Below are positions 1-4,961 of a stretch of 7,071 bases of DNA, in pieces. The position numbers and the translations under genes were made by a program. Under the pieces are notes generated by a model. The model was not told the DNA's origin. It searched no databases and worked only from the letters and a program-made list of their open reading frames with translations. Numbering within the stretch: the stretch's first letter is position 1; each line of letters begins with the position of its first letter. Origin of the DNA: Dehalococcoidia bacterium. GTDB taxonomy: Bacteria > Chloroflexota > Dehalococcoidia > Lucifugimonadales > Lucifugimonadaceae. The stretch is taken from positions 1 to 7,071 of the forward strand of contig JANQEF010000103.1 in NCBI GenBank assembly GCA_028278465.1, read 5' to 3'.

Positions 1-246
1 ACGAACCTGTCGCGGAACGTCGGTAACGTCACAGGCCAGGCGGTGGCAGCGGCCGTCGTGGTCGGTGTGATGACGGCACGCGGGTTTGACATCCCGCTAA
101 GCGACATCGACGAGATCGCAGGCGCCGGCTCGGCGTTCATCGACGGCTGGAAGGTGGCGTTCATCCTGGTCACAGCCTTCTCCGGGCTGGGGCTGCTGCT
201 GTCTTTCGTCACCAGGCCCGGACCGCGCCAGGAATCCGACGCTTAA
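1..246 (+). CDS. MFS transporter, C-terminal fragment (5' end outside window)
   Basis: The frame is open from base 1 and ends at TAA 244-246, giving the last 81 residues of a membrane protein whose start lies left of the window. It opens with S-R-N-V-G-N-V-T-G-Q, an R-N-x-G-x-x-x-G arrangement typical of the helix near the end of MFS drug or metabolite transporters. A hydrophobic Ala/Val helix and a hydrophilic loop rich in Asp (DIPLSDIDEIAG) follow, then a final membrane segment (about residues 52-72, WKVAFILVTAFSGLGLLL) and a short charged tail. This looks like the last two helices of a 12- or 14-TM exporter or permease of the inner membrane. Substrate cannot be judged from the fragment. 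It converges with the minus-strand SDR gene, 33 bases away, and no clear terminator hairpin is visible in that gap. Confidence 0.75.
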   Translation, partial: TNLSRNVGNVTGQAVAAAVVVGVMTARGFDIPLSDIDEIAGAGSAFIDGWKVAFILVTAFSGLGLLLSFVTRPGPRQESDA

Positions 247-279
247 CGGCTCGCGGTCAAGCGCTCACAGACGGCACGG

Positions 280-1026
280 TCACGACTGGAAGAAAGTCTC
301 GGCGTCGTCCTCTGGATAGAAGCCCAGGTTCTCGTTCGTTTCACGCAGGTCGAAGATGCGGCGGCCGTTGTTGCTGATCACGTACGCAAGCGTGAACTCC
401 CGGTCCACCTCAAGCGCCTTCTGAAACGCGGAAACAAGGTCGCCGCGGCTCAGGTACATGGCGCGAACGTAGTCCTCCGCCGGTGTGCCGAGCGCGGTCA
501 GCGGCGTATCCTCGTCGCCGATCGCTCCGATCCGCATAGCCACGAACTGTACGCCGTGATGCCGGGCGAACAGCCGGCCGTAGATCTCACCTGTGGCCTT
601 CGAAGCGCCGTAGATCGAGCTCGGATTGAAGTAGTCGCCAAGACGCAGCATCACCCGCTGCGACATATCGAGTATCTCCGGCGAAGCGCCCATCGTCTCG
701 CCGTGCTGCGTATGGTTGGTGCTGGCGAAAACCACCTTCTTCACACCGGCGCGCCGTGACTCTTCGAGCACGTTGAATGTGCCGATGATGTTGTTATGGA
801 GCATGCTCTCCCAGCTGCCCGCAGGACTGGGATCGCCGGCGAGGTGAATCACCGCGTCCAGCCCCGAGAATACGCCAGTCATCGCGTCAGCATCCGATAC
901 ATCCACCACTGTCGAATCGAAGTTCTGCGGAGTCAGCGTGAATGAGCTGATGTCGTGGGAGCCGCCGAGGCCAGCGCGCAGGTATCCGCCGATTCGCCCT
1001 TCCGCGCCAGTAATGCCGACCTTCAT
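280..1026 (-). CDS. NAD(P)-dependent epimerase/dehydratase-type SDR, uronate dehydrogenase-like
   Basis: 248 aa, a typical length for the short extended-SDR group that includes uronate dehydrogenase (oxidises hexuronates to aldarolactones in the cytoplasm). The Rossmann motif T-G-A-E-G-R-I-G is at residues 6-13. An AVIHLAGDPSP segment (58-68), N-N-I-I-G-T (78-83) and F-A-S-T-N-H (100-105, holding the catalytic Ser/Thr) follow, then the catalytic pair Y139 and K143 in Y-G-A-S-K. The C-terminal S-N-N-G-R-R (218-223) and L-G-F-Y-P-E-D-D-A-E (234-243) also match the Udh-like pattern. The end of beta-strand 2 (S-S-F-T-L-T, 27-32) carries no acidic residue, unlike its neighbour at 1106. The ATG at 1026 is well placed, with AGGAG 7 bases upstream (plus-strand 1034-1038). 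It is divergent from, and clearly paralogous to, the + strand SDR. The family assignment is firm; the substrate is inferred. Confidence 0.88.
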   Translation of the reverse strand: MKVGITGAEGRIGGYLRAGLGGSHDISSFTLTPQNFDSTVVDVSDADAMTGVFSGLDAVIHLAGDPSPAGSWESMLHNNIIGTFNVLEESRRAGVKKVVFASTNHTQHGETMGASPEILDMSQRVMLRLGDYFNPSSIYGASKATGEIYGRLFARHHGVQFVAMRIGAIGDEDTPLTALGTPAEDYVRAMYLSRGDLVSAFQKALEVDREFTLAYVISNNGRRIFDLRETNENLGFYPEDDAETFFQS

Positions 1027-1033
1027 GCGCTGT

Positions 1034-1038
1034 CTCCT
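1034..1038 (-). promoter_or_regulatory. Ribosome binding site of the minus-strand SDR gene
   Basis: Read on the minus strand this is AGGAG, seven bases before the ATG at 1026. It supports that start codon. Confidence 0.7.
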
Positions 1039-1051
1039 ATCATTGTGCTGC

Positions 1052-1074
1052 CGGCGAACGGCTCCGGTTCGCCG
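1052..1074. promoter_or_regulatory. Perfect inverted repeat, candidate operator between divergent SDR genes
   Basis: CGGCGAAC (1052-1059) and its exact complement GTTCGCCG (1067-1074) flank a 7-base spacer. The site lies near the middle of the 79-bp gap between two divergently transcribed genes, 26 bases from the ATG of the minus gene and 32 from that of the plus gene. Such placement fits a dimeric regulator controlling both genes. The alternative is an RNA hairpin in one leader. No convincing -35/-10 pair was found in the gap, and no regulator gene is in the window. Confidence 0.4.
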
Positions 1075-1105
1075 TCCGTCAATCCAGGAAACGGTAGGTT
1101 AGCTG

Positions 1106-1918
1106 ATGGCTCCACTGAAGGTGCTTGTGACCGGCGCGACAGGCCAGGTCGGATACCTCGTCTACTCGAAGTTGATGGCCGACCCGGAACGGTACGAGGT
1201 GTACGGGCTGGACCGAAAGCAGGAGCCGTCCGATCGGGTGCCCGGATCGTGGAGCCTCGACTTGCCACGTGATCGCTTTGCTGTCTGCGACCTGTCGGAC
1301 TTCGACGCGGTGCGCGAGGCCGTTTCCGGCATGGACGTTGTGGCGCACCTTGGCGCCGACCCAGAAGGGCGAGAGTGGGATTCCGTGCTCAACAACAACA
1401 TCATCGGGACTTACAACGTGTTCGAGGCGAGCCGGCAGGCCGGTGTCGGAAGGGTTGTCGGCGCGAGCAGCATCATGGTGTCGGAGGGCCACCGGCAACA
1501 AGAGCCGTACCGGGCGATGATGGAGCGTCGCCACGAGGACGTACCTGACGAGTTCGCGATGATCTCGCCATCGATTCCCGCCGAGCCGACGGGCATCTAC
1601 GCGGCGAGCAAGGTCTGGCTCGAGTCCCTGGCACGCGTCTATTCGAGCCAGCACGGCATGTCCTGTATCTGCATCAGGATCGGACAGGTTGAGCGTGACC
1701 GCCCGCGTCCGCCACAGGGCGCGGACATATACGTGAGCCAGCGAGACATCACCCAGATCTGGCAGAGGGCGATCGACGCGCCTGAGTCGGTCCGCTTCGG
1801 CGTCTTCTACGGGATGTCTGACAACCGCTACAGGTGGACAGACATCGAAGAGGCGAAGGAGGTCCTGGGATACGTGCCCGAAGACCGGGCCGAAGACGGC
1901 CACGACTACGACTCCTGA
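1106..1918 (+). CDS. NAD-dependent epimerase/dehydratase-type SDR, uronate dehydrogenase-like
   Basis: 270 aa extended-type SDR, paralogous to the divergent gene at 280-1026. T-G-A-T-G-Q-V-G is at 9-16. D36 ends beta-strand 2 (V-Y-G-L-D-R), the usual mark of NAD(H) rather than NADP(H) preference. VVAHLGADPEG (78-88), N-N-N-I-I-G-T-Y-N-V (96-105), catalytic-Ser region G-A-S-S (119-122) and Y165/K169 in Y-A-A-S-K follow in order. R-I-G (191-193) and the C-terminal G-M-S-D-N-R-Y-R-W (236-244) closely follow the uronate dehydrogenase layout. The likely reaction is oxidation of a sugar or sugar acid in the cytoplasm. The ATG at 1106 has only weak Shine-Dalgarno matches upstream. A TAGGTT at 1095-1100 ends five bases before the ATG and could be a -10 box of a nearly leaderless transcript. 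It is first of a three-gene run, 22 bases before the HAD gene. Confidence 0.9.
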   Translation: MAPLKVLVTGATGQVGYLVYSKLMADPERYEVYGLDRKQEPSDRVPGSWSLDLPRDRFAVCDLSDFDAVREAVSGMDVVAHLGADPEGREWDSVLNNNIIGTYNVFEASRQAGVGRVVGASSIMVSEGHRQQEPYRAMMERRHEDVPDEFAMISPSIPAEPTGIYAASKVWLESLARVYSSQHGMSCICIRIGQVERDRPRPPQGADIYVSQRDITQIWQRAIDAPESVRFGVFYGMSDNRYRWTDIEEAKEVLGYVPEDRAEDGHDYDS

Positions 1919-1928
1919 ATAGCGGACC

Positions 1929-1933
1929 GAGGA
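1929..1933 (+). promoter_or_regulatory. Ribosome binding site of the HAD gene
   Basis: GAGGA sits 7 bases before the ATG at 1941, in the 22-base gap after the SDR stop. It fixes the start and supports co-translation within one transcript. Confidence 0.65.
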
Positions 1934-1940
1934 ACTCTAC

Positions 1941-2615
1941 ATGCCCGGAACGGTTGTGTTCGACGTCAACGAAACCCTGCTCGATCTGACGGCGCTCGAC
2001 CCGGTGTTCGAGAAGCAGTTCGGCGATGCGCTGATGCGGCGCGAGTGGTTCGCACAGGTGCTCCTGACCTCCATGACCACGACTCTGGTTGGTGACTACT
2101 CCGACTTCGCGAGCGTCGGTGCGGCAGCGCTGGGCATGGTGGCGGAGCGTCGCGGTTTGGCCGTTTCCGAGGAGCAGCGGTCGGAGGTGCTGCGCGGGCT
2201 CAGGTCGATGCCAGCACATCCGGAGGCGCGTTCGGCCATAGAGGTGCTGAAGTCAGAAGGCTATCGCGTCGTCACGCTCACCAACTCGCCGCCCGCGGTG
2301 GTCGAGGCGCAGATCAAGAACGCCGGCCTCGAAGACCTGTTCGATGCCATGCTCTCGGTCGACGCTGTGAAGAAGTTCAAGCCGGCCACCGCGGTCTACG
2401 ACATGGCGGCAGCGAGCCTCGGCGAAAGTCCCGCAGGCCTTTGGCTGATCGCGGCGCACAACTGGGACACCACCGGCGCCCGAGCTGCCGGCTGGAAGGC
2501 AGCGTTCGTGGCGCGACCAGGCATGGTGACCGGCGCGCTGGACCGCGAGCCCACGGTGCGGGCCGCAGACCTCGAAGACGCTGCTCGCCAGATCGCCGAG
2601 TTCGACACGAAGTAA
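1941..2615 (+). CDS. HAD-superfamily hydrolase, haloacid dehalogenase type II
   Basis: 224 aa, the usual size of L-2-haloacid dehalogenases (hydrolytic removal of halide from 2-haloacids through an aspartyl ester). Motif I is F-D-V-N-E-T-L-L-D (7-15) with nucleophile D8. A cap region with R33/R34 follows, then motif II T-L-T-N-S (112-116), motif III K147 in K-F-K-P with Y153 (Y-D), and motif IV A-A-H-N-W-D-T-T-G-A-R-A-A-G (171-184) with D176. Classical L-DEX enzymes carry S-S-N-x-W-D in motif IV; here it is A-A-H-N-W-D, a variant common among annotated type II members. Dehalogenase activity is therefore plausible but unproven, and a phosphatase or other C-O/C-halogen hydrolase is possible. 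It sits between the SDR (22-base gap) and the kinase (41-base gap), suggesting one operon. Confidence 0.87.
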   Translation: MPGTVVFDVNETLLDLTALDPVFEKQFGDALMRREWFAQVLLTSMTTTLVGDYSDFASVGAAALGMVAERRGLAVSEEQRSEVLRGLRSMPAHPEARSAIEVLKSEGYRVVTLTNSPPAVVEAQIKNAGLEDLFDAMLSVDAVKKFKPATAVYDMAAASLGESPAGLWLIAAHNWDTTGARAAGWKAAFVARPGMVTGALDREPTVRAADLEDAARQIAEFDTK

Positions 2616-2645
2616 GGCGCCGCCTGGACAAAACTGGCGGTTGCC

Positions 2646-2649
2646 GGAG
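2646..2649 (+). promoter_or_regulatory. Ribosome binding site of the APH-fold gene
   Basis: GGAG is 7 bases before the ATG at 2657 and supports that start. Confidence 0.55.
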
Positions 2650-2656
2650 CTGACTG

Positions 2657-3550
2657 ATGTCTGAAGTACCGGCAGATCGCAGGGAGCTCCGCGCGTTCGC
2701 GGCCGACGCGCTGGGCTCGATACGCGATGTGGTGGACCGCTCTCGCAGCTTCGGCCGCAGGTCGGCCACGTGGAAGATCACCGTTCGCGACGGCGAGGCT
2801 TTCTACCTGAAGCGCCACGAAGAGCGACGGCTTTTCGAAACAGAGCTAATCGTCTACACGAAGTGGCTGCCAAAGCTGCTGGCCGCCACCGAGCTGAACA
2901 GCCCGTCGCTGGTCGCCGTCTCACAGGACCTCGGTGCTCTGCTGTTGACGGAGGCGCCTGGCGAAATCCTCGAAGAGACCGACGCGAGCACCGAGGACCA
3001 GATCGCCATGTACTGCGCCGCCGGACGAGTCGCTTCGCAGATCCATCAACTCGATGTCGACCCTCACGAGGCCGGTCCAGAGCGACTGTACGACAGCCTG
3101 ATATGGGAGCGATACCTGGCCGCAGCCGTCCCGTACCTCGACGCGGGGACCTTGCGGTGGATCGAGCGGACGGTGGCCGATGACGATCTGTTCCACGGCC
3201 TAGACATCGTCCCGACCCACGCGGACTTCTCGCCGCGCAACTGGCTGATCGCCCGAGACGGTCCTGCCGTGTCGTTCGGGCTGATCGACTGGGAGCGGGC
3301 GCGAGCAGGCTACTGGCCGGAGGATGCGCAGCGTCTCGCCTTCGACTACTGGCTGAAGGAGCCTCGGCTGCGGGAGGCCTACTTCGAGGGATACGGGCGC
3401 ATGCCCACGCTGGCGGAAGAGCGGCAGATGAACCTGATCTGTCTGGCCAACGCGCTGGGCACGGTTTCGTGGGCTACCGAGCGCGAGGACTTCGAGTTCG
3501 CAGAGTTTGGACGCCGGACTATCGAGCTGCTGAGGAGAGAGCTTTCGTGA
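2657..3550 (+). CDS. Aminoglycoside phosphotransferase (APH)-family kinase
   Basis: 297 aa small-molecule kinase of the protein-kinase-like APH fold. The N-lobe has K52 in F-Y-L-K-R (ATP-binding lysine) and E61/E63 in L-F-E-T-E-L as the likely helix-C glutamate. The hinge region is L-L-L-T-E-A-P-G-E (95-103). The catalytic loop is H188-A-D190-F-S-P-R-N195, matching H-x-D-x4-N with D190 as catalytic base. The metal-binding segment is I-D211-W-E (210-213), the APH counterpart of DFG. All key residues are present, so it should be active. Family members phosphorylate hydroxyl groups of aminoglycosides, choline, homoserine, sugars and others. Placed after an SDR and a HAD enzyme in a tight run, it more likely acts on a metabolite than on an antibiotic (inference). 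It converges with the minus-strand gene at 3587. Confidence 0.85.
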   Translation: MSEVPADRRELRAFAADALGSIRDVVDRSRSFGRRSATWKITVRDGEAFYLKRHEERRLFETELIVYTKWLPKLLAATELNSPSLVAVSQDLGALLLTEAPGEILEETDASTEDQIAMYCAAGRVASQIHQLDVDPHEAGPERLYDSLIWERYLAAAVPYLDAGTLRWIERTVADDDLFHGLDIVPTHADFSPRNWLIARDGPAVSFGLIDWERARAGYWPEDAQRLAFDYWLKEPRLREAYFEGYGRMPTLAEERQMNLICLANALGTVSWATEREDFEFAEFGRRTIELLRRELS

Positions 3551-3586
3551 CGTCGTGCCGGTGTAGCGGGACCAGCCTGTACGGTG

Positions 3587-3937
3587 TCAGCCAGACTGAC
3601 CAAGCCCTTCGGCCAGCGCGTCCATCAGCGCATTCATCCCTTCCGGAAACTCCGGCGGGCTCGCCTTCGTCAGTCCCATGATGTCGGCAAGCGCACGAAG
3701 CGCCGAGACGCGCGCCGACTCCGATCCATCCCCGATGGCGATACACCAGAGCTCGCTCTTGATCTCTTCGATCGACGGCACGTAGAGAGGCTTGCCACGG
3801 TCGCCGGGTTGCCGTTCGGCGCCGGATGTGGTCGCGGCTGGATGATCTGAGGCAACGGGCGCCACGTCAGCTTTCTCCGGCTCTCGACCGGCTCCGTTAC
3901 GACTGCTGTCCCGTTTGCGAGAGGTACTGGAAGCCAA
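3587..3937 (-). CDS. Small basic-tailed protein of unknown function, possibly terminase small subunit-like
   Basis: 116 aa with a TTG start at 3937. An in-frame TGA (plus-strand 3944-3946) two codons upstream rules out a longer protein, and GAGGA (plus 3947-3951) lies 9 bases before the TTG. An alternative GTG at 3865, with GGAG 9 bases upstream, gives 92 aa. Residues 1-50 are Ser/Arg/Lys/Pro-rich and probably disordered. Residues 51-116 look folded: a helix near I-E-E-I-K-S-E-L-W, then G-D-G-S-E-S-A-R-V-S-A-L-R-A-L-A-D-I-M-G-L. That second segment recalls the DNA-binding helices of phage terminase small subunits, where a similar A-R-x-x-A-L pattern occurs. The likeness is from memory and weak. 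No other phage packaging gene is beside it. Residue pattern and a good RBS argue it is real rather than a shadow. Confidence 0.6.
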   Translation of the reverse strand: MASSTSRKRDSSRNGAGREPEKADVAPVASDHPAATTSGAERQPGDRGKPLYVPSIEEIKSELWCIAIGDGSESARVSALRALADIMGLTKASPPEFPEGMNALMDALAEGLGQSG

Positions 3938-4102
3938 TCTGGGTCATCCTCACTGAGCAGTCCACGGCGTCACGCAGAACAGCTTCTCTCGCCGATGCTC
4001 CACTGCTCCGCACCCCAACGCAACCCCCTACTGTCACCTCTCCAGTCCCATCCCAGGCCCAGACGGAGGCACCACCAATCCAGAATCACGACCGTGCCAC
4101 TA
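3938..4102. other. Non-coding, strongly C-skewed intergenic stretch
   Basis: This lies between the start of the minus-strand small gene and the DUF899 promoter. I see no credible gene in it. Bases 4011-4060 contain 28 C and 5 G, unlike any coding stretch nearby. On the minus strand it reads as runs of three to five G (complements of 4013-4016, 4024-4028, 4047-4049, 4052-4054 and 4058-4060), which could form a long-loop G-quadruplex. It also holds the leader of the minus-strand gene. Confidence 0.45.
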
Positions 4103-4126
4103 ATAGTTAACCATTCGGTTATGTAT
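4103..4126. promoter_or_regulatory. Imperfect palindrome AACC-attc-GGTT, candidate operator of the DUF899 gene
   Basis: ATAGTTAACC (4103-4112), spacer ATTC, GGTTATGTAT (4117-4126). Eight of ten arm positions are complementary, with an unbroken 5-bp core TAACC/GGTTA. It overlaps the TATAAT box by three bases, so a bound protein would block RNA polymerase. The AACC-N4-GGTT form recalls operators of small ArsR- or TetR-type repressors (established for such families in general; the regulator here is not in the window). Confidence 0.5.
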
Positions 4127-4129
4127 AAT
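4124..4129 (+). promoter_or_regulatory. -10 box (TATAAT) of the DUF899 gene
   Basis: A perfect consensus TATAAT in a short AT-rich island within GC-rich sequence, 35 bases before the GTG at 4165. No good -35 hexamer lies 16-18 bases upstream (TAATAG at 4101-4106 is weak), so activator help or a weak promoter is possible. Expected transcription start is about 4136-4138. Confidence 0.6.
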
Positions 4130-4151
4130 GGAGCCCTCTCAACCCAGTGAC

Positions 4152-4156
4152 AGGAG
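4152..4156 (+). promoter_or_regulatory. Ribosome binding site that decides the DUF899 start
   Basis: AGGAG lies 8 bases before the GTG at 4165. An upstream in-frame GTG at 4147 would place this site inside the gene and has no Shine-Dalgarno of its own, so 4165 is the better start. Confidence 0.6.
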
Positions 4157-4164
4157 CCGGCAAA

Positions 4165-4869
4165 GTGGTAAACATCCAGTTTCCAAACGAGAGCGCAGAC
4201 TACCGCGCGGCCAGGGAGAAGCTGCTCGAGGCAGAGATCGCGCTGAGAGCGCAGGTCGAAGAGGTGGCACGCCAGCGTCGCCAGTTGCCGGCCGGAGGAG
4301 CTCTCAAGGAAGACTACGTCTTCGACGAGCTAATCAACGGCGCGGTCCGGCAGGTCCGGTTCTCCGAGATCCTGCCGCCAGACAAGGACACGCTGTTCGT
4401 CTACAGCTTCATGTACGGGCCGGAGATGGACGCTGCGTGCCCCATGTGCACCTCGCTGCTCGACGGCCTTGACGGGCAGATGGCGCACATCAGCCAGCGC
4501 ATCGGCGCCGTGGTCGTCGCAAAGAATCCAATTCACAAGATTCACGAGCACGCGACGTCCCGAGGTTGGAGCGAACTGCGCCTGCTGTCCTCGGCTGACA
4601 ACAGCTACAACGTCGACTACTACGGCGAGGTCGACGGCAATCAGCAGACGATGATCAACGTCTTCAAACGGGATGCGGACAGCCCGAACGGGTTCACGCA
4701 CTTCTGGGCAAGCGAGATGGCGTTCGCTCCGACCGAGCCAGGGCAGAACATGCGCCACACCGACATGCTGTGGCCGCTGTGGAACGTGCTGGACGTCACA
4801 CCCGAGGGACGCGGCGACTGGTATCCCGCGCTGTCGTACTCGCAGCCGGTGACTTTCGGGGCTCTCTAG
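4165..4869 (+). CDS. DUF899 family thioredoxin-like protein
   Basis: 234 aa from the GTG at 4165 (240 aa if the GTG at 4147 is used). The order of segments follows DUF899: an N-terminal amphipathic, charged helix with A-R-E-K-L-L-E-A-E (15-23) and R-R-Q-L-P (38-42); K-E-D-Y-V-F (48-53); a strand L-F-V-Y-S-F-M-Y-G-P (77-86); then C92-P-M-C95. Next come V-V-V-A-K-N-P (116-122), R-G-W (133-135) and a late N-x-D-Y-Y motif (149-153). The C-x-x-C after the Y-x-F-M-x-G-P strand sits where thioredoxin-fold proteins carry their redox cysteines; CPSC is the form I recall as usual, so CPMC is a small variation. The biochemical role of the family is not established; a cytosolic redox or peroxidase-like role is inferred. 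It has its own promoter and operator, and M81 follows 92 bases downstream. Confidence 0.85.
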   Translation: MVNIQFPNESADYRAAREKLLEAEIALRAQVEEVARQRRQLPAGGALKEDYVFDELINGAVRQVRFSEILPPDKDTLFVYSFMYGPEMDAACPMCTSLLDGLDGQMAHISQRIGAVVVAKNPIHKIHEHATSRGWSELRLLSSADNSYNVDYYGEVDGNQQTMINVFKRDADSPNGFTHFWASEMAFAPTEPGQNMRHTDMLWPLWNVLDVTPEGRGDWYPALSYSQPVTFGAL

Positions 4870-4902
4870 GCGACTCACGCCGCGGCGCTGGCCTCAAGCA
4901 GG

Positions 4903-4922
4903 ACCGGTCGTGCCGGTACAAT
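4903..4922 (+). promoter_or_regulatory. Possible promoter (TACAAT) with small inverted repeat before the M81 gene
   Basis: TACAAT at 4917-4922 matches the -10 consensus at five of six positions and lies 39 bases before the ATG at 4962. An ACCGG-tcgtg-CCGGT repeat (4903-4917) abuts it and could be an operator or a short hairpin. No good -35 is visible at 16-18 bases upstream, so confidence is low. Confidence 0.3.
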
Positions 4923-4950
4923 CTGCGTCTCGAACCGCTACCACGCTCTT

Positions 4951-4955
4951 GAGGA
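4951..4955 (+). promoter_or_regulatory. Ribosome binding site of the M81 gene
   Basis: GAGGA is 6 bases before the ATG at 4962 and supports that start. Confidence 0.65.
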
Positions 4956-4961
4956 CGACAG

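Noticed and set aside
247..279. Terminator between the convergent MFS and SDR genes
   Set aside because: No stable stem or T-run is visible in the 33-base gap.
1079..1903. 274-codon minus-strand frame opposite the plus-strand SDR
   Set aside because: It is antisense to a clear SDR with all catalytic motifs. The product has no domain signature.
2616..2656. Possible terminator hairpin CCGCC...GGCGG between the HAD and kinase genes
   Set aside because: Only a 5-bp stem with an 11-base loop and no T-run follows. The gap more likely only carries the kinase ribosome binding site.
2657..3550. Antibiotic-resistance gene (aminoglycoside kinase)
   Set aside because: The APH fold is shared by many metabolite kinases, and the context is metabolic. 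Nothing in the sequence points to a known resistance enzyme.
3551..3586. Terminator between the convergent kinase and small minus-strand genes
   Set aside because: No convincing stem with a T-run on either strand.
3900..3947. 16-codon minus-strand frame starting ATG at 3947
   Set aside because: Its ATG overlaps the only Shine-Dalgarno, leaving no ribosome binding site, and it lies within the start of the larger TTG-initiated gene in another frame.
3826..4110. 94-codon plus-strand frame running through the C-rich intergenic stretch
   Set aside because: It starts inside the minus-strand small gene, and its second half is Thr/Pro/Ser low-complexity produced by the C-rich bases. No domain is visible.
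4330..4878. 182-codon minus-strand frame opposite the DUF899 gene
   Set aside because: Antisense shadow of a recognised family; no motif and no good ribosome binding site noticed.
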